Source: DTU098 sp964498525 (GTDB lineage Bacteria; Bacillota; Desulfotomaculia; Desulfotomaculales; Pelotomaculaceae). From it: a stretch of DNA of 64,000 nucleotides. The notes beneath the pieces were generated by a model. That model had not been told where the DNA came from, ran no database searches, and saw nothing but the letters and a program-made list of their open reading frames with translations. The stretch covers positions 186,001 to 250,000 of the forward strand of contig CAZCGU010000001.1 in NCBI GenBank assembly GCA_964498525.1, read 5' to 3'. Each line of letters begins with the position of its first letter. Within the stretch, counting starts at the first letter, position 1. A program made the translations under genes and the position numbers. Shown here piece after piece: positions 45,327 through 54,172 of the stretch.

Positions 45327-45727
45327 TTTTTATAACATCCTTGTCCCTGAAATTTTGCGGTGAAAAACTCCACAGGTTTAAACTATGCCGATAACAGGCC
45401 TTGTAACTTAACAACTTTCAGTTAAAATATTTTGCCGGCGGGCGTTCTATAAAAATGCTAAGCGGAACGGGTCCTATACACTTAAAAATTAAAGATAGAA
45501 TTGACAATAAATAAGATTCCCCAGAACTGGGGGCTACTACTATAAGGGTAGAACGGGACTCCGGTCTGAGACGCAAAAATACAATGCCTTTACCCGTTTA
45601 TTATTTCCCGGCTTCGATTGCACTATTTACCTGTTCCCAAAAGGTTTGGATAAGCCTGTCGGGAAACAATGTTCCGGTCAGAAGGCCAGGTGTATGCTCG
45701 TATTAAATTAAGCCCTGCTTGTATATA
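45327..45727. other. Gene-free divergent region with a short palindrome
   Basis: No coding frame is supported between malQ and the lipoprotein gene. CCCCAG-AA-CTGGGG (45519-45532) is a perfect short inverted repeat. TTGACA at 45501-45506 has no matching -10 at 16-18 bases. The palindrome could be an operator for the trehalose genes or a small hairpin. Confidence 0.45.
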
Positions 45728-45756
45728 TTCATACCCTGACGCTTACGTGATATAAT
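45728..45756 (+). promoter_or_regulatory. Promoter of the lipoprotein gene
   Basis: A consensus TATAAT (45751-45756) with extended TGA in front and TTCATA (45728-45733) 17 bases upstream. Transcription would start near 45763, about 75 bases before the TTG start. Confidence 0.6.
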
Positions 45757-45836
45757 TGAAAAAAATGAATCAAGGGAAATGACAAAATGACTATTTTTTA
45801 TCGGGCTGGTTTATATTTGTATGGGAGGCGTTTAAT

Positions 45837-46703
45837 TTGGCCAAGAAGCTTTTATTTATTCTGCTGGGGACGCTGGTGCTGTTGGGACTGCTCTGCGGCT
45901 GCAGCAAAAAAGACAGCGGCACAGCCAGTAAAGTCACAGCCCCTCCAACGGGCCAGGTCACCCGTCCGGAGTGCTACCAGGATATTTATGGGGTTTATGC
46001 CGGACGGCTGGACGTCAGCTCTATTAGAATCATAGTTGAGGAGGGACAGGCTTTACCCGGCGGCGGTGAAGCAACGTTCTTTTTACTTCCGGCGGATCAA
46101 AATGAAGAGGTGGCGAATTTTAAAGCCAATGACAGGATTAAATTCAACTGTTATAAAAACAGCTCCAATCAGTGGCAGATTACAACCATCGAAAAGGAAA
46201 AAGGCGCCGGTGGCTTTGCAGGCGTACCGGCCCTGGATGAAGGAGACTTTGCCGTAGAATTCAAGCAAAGATCCGTTAAGCTGGGGGATTGGGAAAGATA
46301 TTTGGATTTGCAGGGGATCTTTGGCCAGGCGCTTTCGGCGGAGACTGTACGGCTGGGAACGGACGCTGGCGCACTGGCGGGTTCCTACGTTAAGAGGCTG
46401 GTTTACGATGGAGTTGAACTGGGATTAATCTCACCGGGGAACAACGGGAAGTCCTTCTATCTGGATACTGCATATATCACGGGAGGCGCCTGGGCCACCG
46501 CCAGGGGCGTCATGGTTGGGGACAGCTATACCAAAATACTGGAGCTCTACCCCGGTAAGAGCGGGGAGGAGCGGGCCAGGGAAGACCCGAGAAACCGCTT
46601 TTACAGTTACAGCAAGGTAGATGCCGGGGACATGCTCCTGAATTTCGAAGTCCGGGATGGGATTGTAAAATCAATAACGCTCCAGATAGAGCATCCCTGC
46701 TAG
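45837..46703 (+). CDS. Lipoprotein of unknown function
   Basis: A 288-residue exported lipoprotein. The start TTG 45837 follows GGGAGG and gives the signal MAKKLLFILLGTLVLLGLLCGC, with the lipidated Cys probably at 22 (LCGC). The mature part begins with a charged, low-complexity spacer, then an OB-like beta-rich segment around YAGRLDVSSIRIIVEEG. The C-terminal 120 residues (GVELGLISPGNNG to the end) resemble small phosphodiester-like or copper-amine-oxidase-type beta domains only vaguely. I do not recognise it. It lies between trehalose genes and before treT, with its own promoter and terminator. Confidence 0.8.
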   Translation: MAKKLLFILLGTLVLLGLLCGCSKKDSGTASKVTAPPTGQVTRPECYQDIYGVYAGRLDVSSIRIIVEEGQALPGGGEATFFLLPADQNEEVANFKANDRIKFNCYKNSSNQWQITTIEKEKGAGGFAGVPALDEGDFAVEFKQRSVKLGDWERYLDLQGIFGQALSAETVRLGTDAGALAGSYVKRLVYDGVELGLISPGNNGKSFYLDTAYITGGAWATARGVMVGDSYTKILELYPGKSGEERAREDPRNRFYSYSKVDAGDMLLNFEVRDGIVKSITLQIEHPC

Positions 46704-46722
46704 TGCAGTAAATGCAAAGTTT

Positions 46723-46788
46723 CGCCCCACCTTCAGGCCGGGAATGGATGCAACCGGGCCGGCTTGAAGGGGGGCGTTGTCTTTTTTT
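46723..46788 (+). terminator. Strong terminator after the lipoprotein gene
   Basis: CGCCCC (46723-46728) pairs with GGGGCG (46771-46776), continuing inward as CCTTCAGGCCGG with CCGGCTTGAAGG apart from one mismatch. TTGTC and a run of seven T follow. Confidence 0.85.
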
Positions 46789-46892
46789 CGCAGTTTTTAC
46801 GCCGGAATGAAGAAACCTGTCCCATCATATAATAAAAAGGGGAAGGGCTAAATAAGGTTTAAAGCAGCACAATCGGCAAAAGGAGCAACCAA

Positions 46893-48110
46893 ATGAACAG
46901 GATTAAGCTGAGTGATTACAAAGGCGCGGCGGGGAGCGCGTTACTTGAAGAAATCGTGACACTGGGAGAGCGTTTGAAGAGCTATTCCATTTTACACATC
47001 AATTCCACGGCCGTGGGGGGCGGCGTGGTGGAAATCCTGCACTCCCTTGTTCCCTTGATGCGGGAGGCTGGCCTGGACGCCGCCTGGTCTGTACTGGAAG
47101 GAACCGCTGAGTTTTTTAAAGTCACCAAGCTGTTTCATAACGGTATGCACGGACAGCCGGTTAATATTACCGGCGATATGCTGGAAGCCTACCTTGCGGT
47201 AACCAGGAACAACCGCGAAATCATCCCGGAAGACGCCGGCTGTATTGTTCTTCACGATCAGCAGCCCCTGGGGTTGACCGCCTACCGGGGCGATACGAAA
47301 AGCCGCTGGCTCTGGTATTGCCACATCGACCCCCGTTTTGCCGTCAATGAAGTCTGGTGCTTCCTGGCGCCCAGGGCTGCCGCCTGCGACGCGGCTATAC
47401 TTCACCTGCCGGAGTATGCCCGGAATCTGCCGGTCCTGCAGTACTTTATGCCGCCGGCCATCGATCCTCTTTCGGAAAAGAACAGGGAAGTAACTCCGGA
47501 AGAATATACCCGGGTGCTGAAAAAACTTGAGGTGGATCCCGAAGGCCCGCCCGTTATCCTGCAGGTATCCCGTTTCGACCGGCTGAAGGATCCGGTGGGT
47601 GTGGTGGAAGCGTTCAGGCTGGTGCGGAACAACAGGGAGTGCCGTCTGATTCTGGCCGGAGGAAGCGCGGACGACGACCCCGAGGGCGCGTCCGTGCTGG
47701 CGGAAGTGCTTGCTCTGACGGAGGGTGACCCGGATATCGCCGTGCTTCCCCTGTCGCCGGACGCCAACCTGGAAATTAACGTACTGCAAAGGCGCGCTGA
47801 TGTGGTGATGCAAAAATCCTTCCGTGAGGGGTTCGGGCTTACCGCCACCGAGGCCCTGTGGAAAGGAAAACCGACGGTGGCCACGCCCAACGGAGGTTTA
47901 AAGCACCAGGTCATCAACGGGGTTACCGGGCTTTCGGCGCAAACCACCGAGGAGGCGGCCGCCCAGATCGATTGTTTTCTGTCTCAACCTGAACTCGGCC
48001 GGCGTCTGGGCGCCGCTGGGCGGGAGCACGTCCGCCAGCGCTTCATCCTGCCGGTCTACCTGCGCAACTGGCTTAGTCTTTTAACCCTGCTGGAGGGCCG
48101 GCACAGCTGA
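46893..48110 (+). CDS. treT: Trehalose glycosyltransferring synthase TreT
   Basis: A GT4 retaining glycosyltransferase that joins NDP-glucose and glucose to trehalose in one reversible step. The N-terminal motif ILHINSTAVGGGVVEILHSL is characteristic of TreT. The GT4 donor site shows ILQVSRFDRLKDPVGVVEAF and KSFREGFGLTATEALWKGKP then TVATPNGG. Length 405 agrees with TreT of Thermococcales and Thermotogales. ATG 46893 follows AAAGGAGC, and TATAAT at 46828-46833 may be the -10. With treY/treZ nearby, the organism has a second trehalose route. Confidence 0.9.
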   Translation: MNRIKLSDYKGAAGSALLEEIVTLGERLKSYSILHINSTAVGGGVVEILHSLVPLMREAGLDAAWSVLEGTAEFFKVTKLFHNGMHGQPVNITGDMLEAYLAVTRNNREIIPEDAGCIVLHDQQPLGLTAYRGDTKSRWLWYCHIDPRFAVNEVWCFLAPRAAACDAAILHLPEYARNLPVLQYFMPPAIDPLSEKNREVTPEEYTRVLKKLEVDPEGPPVILQVSRFDRLKDPVGVVEAFRLVRNNRECRLILAGGSADDDPEGASVLAEVLALTEGDPDIAVLPLSPDANLEINVLQRRADVVMQKSFREGFGLTATEALWKGKPTVATPNGGLKHQVINGVTGLSAQTTEEAAAQIDCFLSQPELGRRLGAAGREHVRQRFILPVYLRNWLSLLTLLEGRHS

Positions 48111-48178
48111 ACCCCAAAATATCCCAGTCTGAATATATTTTACCGGGCAACTGCCCATCACCGCGCCCATAGGGCAAG

Positions 48179-48568
48179 TTATTTGGGAGAAAATATTCTG
48201 TTGTAGCAATTGTGACAGACGTAGAAACCCACGGAGCCGCGGCAAATATTCAGTTCCTGGAATTCATCCCGGGGCCGCGGATCGCCGCACTCGGGGCAGT
48301 AATCCATTTCCTGCGGCAACCAGCTGTTACCGCAAGAGAAACAAAGAAAAAGGGGGCCTCGCTCCTTATACAATCCCGTTTTATCCAGGTCTATCAACGC
48401 CTCCCTGGCGCAAGCGGGGCAGGGACGGGTATGTTTCCGGATGCTCAGGATGTTCATGTATTTGCTGCTATCAGATTCATAGCCGCAGGAACTGCAGGAA
48501 ACATTGCCACCCCCAATTTGCAGCTCAGTTAAACTGCACAGCGGGCATTTCAGTTCTTGTTGAACCAT
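48179..48568 (-). CDS. Zinc-ribbon protein, unknown function
   Basis: A 129-residue protein with four CxxC knuckles plus extra cysteines: KCPLCSL, SCSSCGYE, RPCPACARE, FLCFSCGNSW, DYCPECGD and YVCHNCYN. They can pair into three zinc ribbons. No enzymatic motif is present. Such multi-ribbon proteins often mediate protein or nucleic-acid contacts. It is alone on the minus strand between treT and galE. I do not know the family. Confidence 0.75.
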   Translation of the reverse strand: MVQQELKCPLCSLTELQIGGGNVSCSSCGYESDSSKYMNILSIRKHTRPCPACAREALIDLDKTGLYKERGPLFLCFSCGNSWLPQEMDYCPECGDPRPRDEFQELNICRGSVGFYVCHNCYNRIFSPK

Positions 48569-48763
48569 TAAGCATATACTCCTCTCCCATTAAAACCTTT
48601 TTTTATTTTCATTTTATCATATCTTCCGCAACCCTTATATAGATATTTACCAGGTAAAATCCTTAACTACCTGTTAAAGAATATATTTGCAGGCTCTTAA
48701 TCATCCACCCTGGAATTCTCATGTGTTATAATTGGAACACATTGGAGGGCAGGGGGAAATGAA

Positions 48764-49756
48764 ATGAATATACTTGTTACCGGCGGGGCCGGATATATTG
48801 GAAGTCATACTGTCCGGGAACTGGTCCGGAAGAAACACCATGTGACTGTGCTGGACAACCTCAGCAGGGGGCACGGAGCGTCGGTGAGGGGCGTTAACCT
48901 GGTGCGGGGGGACACCGGCGACGCAAAACTGCTGGGTGAACTTATTGCCGGGGAGGGGATTCAGGCGGTGTTGCATTTTGCAGCCAGCAGTCAGGTAGGT
49001 GAGTCTGTCCGCTGCCCCTCGGAATACTACCACAACAATGTGGTGAAGGGTCTGACCCTTTTAAATGCCCTGGCGGGAGCAGGGGTGATGAAACTGGTTT
49101 TTTCCTCCTCCGCTGCAGTGTACGGGAATTCGCAGGAAGCACCCATTTTAGAGGGGCACCCAACCTCCCCCACAAATCCCTATGGGGCCACCAAACTGGC
49201 CCTGGAGGGGGCCTTACGCTGGTACGGCGGGGCTTACGGCTTGCGCACCATCTCCCTGCGCTATTTTAATGCTGCCGGCGCCGATCCCGCCGGGGACATG
49301 GGAGAGGATCACGATCCCGAAACCCACCTGATCCCGCTGGTCTTAAGGGTGGCCCTGGGGCTGGCGCCCCACCTGAATATTTTTGGCGCCGACTATCCCA
49401 CTCCGGACGGCACCTGCATCCGGGACTACATTCATGTCAACGATCTGGCCAGCGCTCATGTCCTGGCCCTGGAAGCACTGGACGCGGGGACGTCCTCCGC
49501 AGTCTATAATCTGGGGAACGGAAACGGTTATTCAGTCCTGGAAGTGATCCGGGCTGCCGAAGCGGTAACGGGCAGATCCATCCCGGTCCGGTATGCGGTC
49601 CGGCGGCCCGGGGATCCGGCGGTGCTGGTGGCGGGCGCCGCTAAAATTAAAAGGGAACTGGGCTGGCAGCCCCGTTTTACAAGCCTTGAGGCTATTCTGG
49701 AAACGGCCTGGCGCTGGCATAGCAGTTTTCCCCGGGGATTTGCAGGGTTAGGATGA
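48764..49756 (+). CDS. galE: UDP-glucose 4-epimerase
   Basis: GalE interconverts UDP-glucose and UDP-galactose with bound NAD. The 330-residue extended SDR protein has the Rossmann start NILVTGGAGYIGSHTVREL, the catalytic Ser region VFSSSAAVYGN, the YxxxK motif in NPYGATKLALEG, and the sugar-binding RYFNAAGADP and GTCIRDYIHVNDLASAH. A TGT-extended TATAAT at 48727-48732 lies 30 bases before the start, with no clear -35. The last codon overlaps the next gene (ATGA). It could supply UDP-sugars for cell-surface polymers. Confidence 0.94.
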   Translation: MNILVTGGAGYIGSHTVRELVRKKHHVTVLDNLSRGHGASVRGVNLVRGDTGDAKLLGELIAGEGIQAVLHFAASSQVGESVRCPSEYYHNNVVKGLTLLNALAGAGVMKLVFSSSAAVYGNSQEAPILEGHPTSPTNPYGATKLALEGALRWYGGAYGLRTISLRYFNAAGADPAGDMGEDHDPETHLIPLVLRVALGLAPHLNIFGADYPTPDGTCIRDYIHVNDLASAHVLALEALDAGTSSAVYNLGNGNGYSVLEVIRAAEAVTGRSIPVRYAVRRPGDPAVLVAGAAKIKRELGWQPRFTSLEAILETAWRWHSSFPRGFAGLG

Positions 49757-50892
49757 TTTCCGGAAAACATCTCATCGTGCTTGTATTCTTGCTGGCCCTC
49801 TGCCTTCCGGGAGCGACGGCAGGCCGGTGGGCCGCCGGGAAAAGCGGAGTTCCCGGCACCCCCGGACCGGAGGACCGCTTGGAGACCCTGGCCAAACAGG
49901 CCGAATTAGAGCAAAGGGAAAGGGAACTGGTGGCTGAACTGCTGGATTGGGACGTTAAAATAGAAACCGCCCGTCAGGAGCAGGAGCAACTGCTTCAGGA
50001 AATATCCCTGTTAGAACGCTCCCTGGACGCGGCAAAAATTAGCCTCGGGGAAAGCCGGGATAATTTGGACGAAAGCCTGGAAACCCTGGGGGCATGGGTA
50101 AATTATTTGTACCGTAATGGCCCTGATTCCTACCTGGAGGTGATCCTGGACGCCAGGAGCTTCGGTGAATTTGTGGAACGCACAGGTTTAGTCCTTATGG
50201 TTATCACCGCCCAGTCGGAAATACTGGACGAAGTGCAGGGCCGGGCCGCCCAGTTGGAGGTCCGCCTCCAGACCCTGGGGCAGGCCAGGGCCTTGCTGGG
50301 AGAAAAAAACAGCAGCCTAATCATCCGGATTCAGAAAATGGACGATTGCAGGGCAGGCCGGGAGGAGTTTTTAAATGGCCTGAAACAGCAGTCAGCCGGG
50401 CTGGCCCGGATTATTATTGAACAGGAAACACTTATGTACCAATCCTTAAGTTCATTACAATATCTTTTACGGCGCCTCGATACCCTTCCCTGGGCCAGCC
50501 TGACACCGGACACCTTTACCCTGGCAGGCAACAGGATTCGCCTTGAGTTCGAGGACAGGGAGGTTAACCGGATCTTTTTCAGGCAGGGCGACCTGGATCT
50601 GGCTGGATTGTCCGTGCACTGCGCGCCGGGTTTGTTTTCAATCATTGGAAAGACAGCCGAAAAAAGCGCTGATTTTAGAATCGAGGGCGTTTTTGAAACC
50701 GGGGAGGGAGGCTGGGTGCGTTTCAGGCCCGGGCGGATGTACCTGTCCGGTGTGCCCGTAAGCAGTGAAGTGCTGGATTTTATCGCCAGGGAAAGTATGC
50801 CGGGCATTGATTTTGGGAGCTTTCTGCAGGGTTACCGCTTGTCTGAAACCCGGCCGGAGGAGGGCAGGCTGGTGGTGTTCCTGACTAAATGA
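49753..50892 (+). CDS. Secreted coiled-coil protein, PcsB/CwlO-N-like
   Basis: A 379-residue exported protein. The signal peptide is ISGKHLIVLVFLLALCLPGA with a likely cleavage after ATA/AGR. Residues about 40-235 form a long coiled coil with the NYLYRNGPDSYLEVILDARSF motif seen in the N-terminal coil of PcsB/CwlO-type peptidoglycan hydrolase regulators. No NlpC/P60, CHAP or M23 peptidase follows. The C-terminal 130 residues are beta-rich and unrecognised. The gene overlaps galE by 4 bases, so both are co-translated. A regulatory role in wall turnover is possible. Confidence 0.75.
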   Translation: MISGKHLIVLVFLLALCLPGATAGRWAAGKSGVPGTPGPEDRLETLAKQAELEQRERELVAELLDWDVKIETARQEQEQLLQEISLLERSLDAAKISLGESRDNLDESLETLGAWVNYLYRNGPDSYLEVILDARSFGEFVERTGLVLMVITAQSEILDEVQGRAAQLEVRLQTLGQARALLGEKNSSLIIRIQKMDDCRAGREEFLNGLKQQSAGLARIIIEQETLMYQSLSSLQYLLRRLDTLPWASLTPDTFTLAGNRIRLEFEDREVNRIFFRQGDLDLAGLSVHCAPGLFSIIGKTAEKSADFRIEGVFETGEGGWVRFRPGRMYLSGVPVSSEVLDFIARESMPGIDFGSFLQGYRLSETRPEEGRLVVFLTK

Positions 50893-51329
50893 ATGAAAGA
50901 CGTAAAAAAATTACGTCCAACAGCCCGTAAACTTGGTGGACGCAAATAATGTAAACTTATAGGAAAGGAGATATGCTTAACATTAAAATAATGCAATATC
51001 CATACCAGTTTAAACGGGGCTGTCAAAATAAAAAAAAGGGTTATTTGTCCCATTTTGTCACAAAATGCAGTCGGACCCGCTCCAAAATAAACCAGTAACT
51101 TGTTCACTCCTAAACTTGAGCATACTTAACTGGTTAGGCATACTGACTGGAATTGCCTGCTGCGGCTTTGCCGGGGAGAACTGCAGAATTAGTGTTAAAA
51201 GACTACCGGCCCGCTCCCTTAAAATGGTGATTGTTTGATCCTTTTATCTGTGAACGGGGTTTGCCCCGGAACCCGCCAGTGCTAAACAATGCACCGATTA
51301 TCGAATAATAAAACATATCTACCTTAAAA
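50893..51329. other. Gene-free stretch with small hairpins
   Basis: No coding frame is supported. GACGTAA (50899-50905) and TTACGTC (50911-50917) form a hairpin right after the preceding gene. GGGG-TTTG-CCCC near 51256 is another. These may belong to an unrecognised transcript ending at the terminator at 51330-51379. Confidence 0.45.
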
Positions 51330-51379
51330 ACCGCCCGGGGTGTTATTTTTGCCAACGCCTCCCCGAAAGCGGTTTTTTT
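51330..51379 (+). terminator. Orphan terminator in a gene-free region
   Basis: ACCGC (51330-51334) pairs with GCGGT (51369-51373) and GGGG (51337-51340) with CCCC (51361-51364). Seven T (51373-51379) follow. No protein gene ends within 430 bases upstream, so it may close a small RNA or leader transcript. Confidence 0.6.
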
Positions 51380-51680
51380 CCGTCCAAAAGAAGCTGCCCA
51401 TTATTTAATGAGCAATCCAAATGTATTTTACAGAATACCTTTCTAAGGGTATGCATTTGGTTAATTGGTGTCTTTGCGGAAGCGGTATTTTCCCATTGCC
51501 GGAAAAGTAAAAACTATTTATAAGAATTTTCTGGATTGCAGGCATGTGTTTTGCTTGTTTAATTAATTAGTCAATTCGCAAGTTTCAAATATTTATGCTC
51601 ATAGGATAGGAATATATAGCAACCAACAATTTCCCAATGTGTTACGGGTCTTACCTGTAAACAGGTATGTTTTATAAAAA

Positions 51681-51795
51681 ACACATGGGCTGTTCAGAAT
51701 CACAATCCACCAAGGGGGTGACTGGTTCCGCAGCGGGTAACTTATTACTTTACGGTTGAAATTCCTTGTTGGCACGCACCCCATGTGTTCTTTTT
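51681..51795 (+). ncRNA. Candidate structured leader RNA before the acetate-transporter-family gene
   Basis: ACACATGGG (51681-51689) pairs perfectly with CCCATGTGT (51780-51788), closing a 90-base region that can form further small stems (CACC with GGTG near 51707-51719; GTAA with TTAC near 51737). TCTTTTT follows the closing stem, and the gene starts 66 bases later. ACCTGT-AA-ACAGGT lies just upstream. I compared it with the common riboswitch consensus sequences I know and found no match. Confidence 0.45.
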
Positions 51796-51860
51796 AACAA
51801 CCAGGACTAAAGCTCTTAGGCAGGATGAATTGTATTGCGGAAGATTTAGGAGGTATAGTT

Positions 51861-52436
51861 TTGTCGGAAAAAGTTTTTGTTCTCCAGGAGAATAATATAG
51901 CCGATCCTTCAACTGTCGGGTTAGCTGCTTTCGCCATAGCTCTATTTTGCTTGAGCTTTTTAAATGCGGGTTTAGTGGGGGCGGGTTCCATTGGTCTAAT
52001 CATTGCTATTGCCTTAATTTCGGGCGGACTGATCCATATTATTGTCGCCCTCTGGGGATTTTTTAAAAACGAGCTCTTCACAGCCATTGTCTTTGGCGCC
52101 TACGGGGCTTTCTGGATTATTTTTGCCTTGTTCCAGCTGGGCGTGGTTCTAAAGTGGTTTGAGGTGGACCCCGGCATGATGACAGTTTTCTTCATCGCCT
52201 GGACTATTTTTACCCTTATTGTCTGGGTTGCTACACTTGTTACAAACACGGCCGTTATCATCGTTATTACTTCATTATTAATCGTATTTATTCTTCTTGA
52301 CCTGGGATTGGGCCAGCTGGCAGGTTATGTGGGCATTTTCACCTCCCTGGCAGCCTTTTATACTGCTGCCGCATGTCTGCTGAACACTATGTATGGAAAG
52401 CAAGTCCTGCCCGTTGGCGGTCCGTTAATTAAATAA
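51861..52436 (+). CDS. GPR1/FUN34/YaaH-family (acetate transporter, AceTr) protein
   Basis: A 191-residue membrane protein of the AceTr family (SatP-like acetate/succinate proton symporters and channels). It begins SEKVFVLQENNIADPSTVGL, a degenerate form of the family's NPAPLGL entry motif. Six hydrophobic helices follow, with FKNELFTAIVFGAYGAFWIIF in the middle. TTG 51861 is chosen because AGGAGG lies at 51848-51853; frame from 51825 is upstream of that site. It may move acetate or another short acid. The NPAPLGL motif is altered, so substrate choice is uncertain. Confidence 0.85.
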   Translation: MSEKVFVLQENNIADPSTVGLAAFAIALFCLSFLNAGLVGAGSIGLIIAIALISGGLIHIIVALWGFFKNELFTAIVFGAYGAFWIIFALFQLGVVLKWFEVDPGMMTVFFIAWTIFTLIVWVATLVTNTAVIIVITSLLIVFILLDLGLGQLAGYVGIFTSLAAFYTAAACLLNTMYGKQVLPVGGPLIK

Positions 52437-52617
52437 GCTACCACAGAAAGAAGTTTAAATACGCAGTTAAAAATACAGCCTTACAGAAAATGGGCTTGGG
52501 AAATACTGGGACAACATAGAAAGACAGCGATACATTAGTAACCCGCCCAGACTAAAGCCTGGTTGTTAAAAAGAATGCAATTTCCCTTAATCTGGTAATA
52601 ATCCCCGACCCTCTCCC

Positions 52618-52643
52618 TTGCCCGTAAACGGGCAATTTTTTTT
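52618..52643 (+). terminator. Terminator after the AceTr-family gene
   Basis: TTGCCCG (52618-52624) pairs with CGGGCAA (52629-52635) around TAAA, followed by eight T. The 180 bases between the gene and this hairpin hold nothing else I can identify. Confidence 0.9.
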
Positions 52644-52701
52644 GGTACCGTCTAAATCAGGAAAATGCTTTCCAAGGGATGTTCTATATTCTAGCAGCAA
52701 A

Positions 52702-52728
52702 ATGATCGACTGGTGAACAGTCGATCAT
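52702..52728 (-). terminator. Perfect 11-base inverted repeat downstream of the flavin oxidoreductase gene
   Basis: ATGATCGACTG (52702-52712) and CAGTCGATCAT (52718-52728) are separated by five bases. Read on the minus strand, TTTTGCTG follows the hairpin, so it may end the gene that stops at 52774. It could also be an operator. Confidence 0.6.
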
Positions 52729-52773
52729 GAACGGAACGTATTGGATAGGCGCTTATTCGATTTTATGATCCTG

Positions 52774-53730
52774 TTAGTCCGGTTCGTCGTCAAATTCCTT
52801 TACCAGGTTTGCAAAAATCTCTTGAACCGGTAAAATATCTACGATTTTGTAGACATTTTTGCCGCAAAATACCACGCCGTCATCAACCCTGCCCACCCGC
52901 GAGTTCTCCAGGGCTTGAATGATGCAGTACTCCCGGGAGCACTCCTTAAGACAGCCGTCGCAGCACGCCGGCTTGGGGGCACATCCTCCTAAAATTTTAT
53001 CGGTTAAAACATTGCGAAGAGCCCGCCCCGGCATTCCCACCGGGCTTTTAATAATAATTACGTCGTCAGCCCGGGCCTTTAAATACATCTGCTTGAAAGC
53101 GTCCGATACCGCGCATTCGACACTCGCAACAAAACGGGTTGCCATTTGGACCCCGCTGGCACCCAGGCGGATCATTTTAGCAATGCCTTTTCCGTCCACA
53201 ACACCCCCGGCGGCAATGATCGGAATCCTTATCCTGGAAGTAATCTCAGGGAGTATCTCTTCAATGGATCTGTTCGTACCCAGGTGTCCGCCGGCTTCGC
53301 ATCCTTCAACCACCACCGCGGAGGCGCCAAGTTTTTCTGCAATGGCAGCCAATTTGGAAGAAGATACGATGGAAACAATCGGTACACCGGCCTCCTTGCC
53401 CCACTTGAAAATGTCCCGGGAAAATCCCGCCCCGGTAAAGACCAGGTCGATTTTTTCCTCTATAGCGCTCTGGACCAGGGAAGCAAACTGGCGTACGGCA
53501 AACATGACATTTATACCTATAATGCCCCTGGTCAGCCGTCGGGCCATCTTGATTTCGTTTTTTAATTCGTCGTCAGTCATGCCGGTGGCGCCGATGACCC
53601 CTATCCCTCCGGCGTTGGCAACGGCTGCCGCCAGTGGTGCGGTTGAAACCCGTATAGCCATACCGCCCTGAATAATGGGGTAGCGGGGTACAAGATTGCC
53701 GATTTTTAATTGCGGAAATTTCATGAACAT
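52774..53730 (-). CDS. Nitronate monooxygenase / FabK-like flavin oxidoreductase
   Basis: An FMN-dependent TIM-barrel protein of the 2-nitropropane dioxygenase/FabK group. The start PRYPIIQGGMAIRVSTAPLA is the family signature. The catalytic-site His is H150 in EGCEAGGHLG, and the phosphate-binding region reads PIIAAGGVVDGKG and GASGVQMATRF. A Cys-rich stretch (C251, C257, C258, C261, C265, C270) near the C-terminus occurs in many clostridial members. Of three early ATGs, 53730 has the best distance from AAGGAGA. It may oxidise nitronates or reduce enoyl thioesters; the family cannot be split by eye. Confidence 0.85.
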   Translation of the reverse strand: MFMKFPQLKIGNLVPRYPIIQGGMAIRVSTAPLAAAVANAGGIGVIGATGMTDDELKNEIKMARRLTRGIIGINVMFAVRQFASLVQSAIEEKIDLVFTGAGFSRDIFKWGKEAGVPIVSIVSSSKLAAIAEKLGASAVVVEGCEAGGHLGTNRSIEEILPEITSRIRIPIIAAGGVVDGKGIAKMIRLGASGVQMATRFVASVECAVSDAFKQMYLKARADDVIIIKSPVGMPGRALRNVLTDKILGGCAPKPACCDGCLKECSREYCIIQALENSRVGRVDDGVVFCGKNVYKIVDILPVQEIFANLVKEFDDEPD

Positions 53731-54172
53731 CATTGTCTCCTTAGGATGTTAGAGATGACAGCATTTACTAAAATATTAACCCGTAAGCCCGGTATCTATA
53801 ACGAAAAGACAAACAATTTTGGAAAATAGAGTTTCAAATATAATGATATTCGAGGTAAAACACTGTAATCCTGTATTTGCTTCGGAAAAAATTAAACTAT
53901 TCATAAATGATTAAAAATATCCCTAAATAATTTTTTTTAAAGAGGGACCGGAGTCGCATGGATAAATTTATAGAAGGTTATCCCGTTATAATTCGAAATA
54001 TCCGGAAATTCCTATTCCTGCCTAAGCCTATTGTCCCTCGATAGGGCGCTTTTTAAGCGGGGAAGGCATGATCGGCGCAGGGACCGGGGCCCGCCCCCCC
54101 GCGAAGTAGCGGTAAAAATCCCCCGTCAAAGGCGTCAGGTCATGCCCGTCCTGTCCCCGGGGGAAAGAATAA

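Noticed and set aside
53958..54044. A 28-codon frame MDKFIEGYPVII...
   Set aside because: Very short, weak ribosome binding site, no conservation visible; not reported as a gene.
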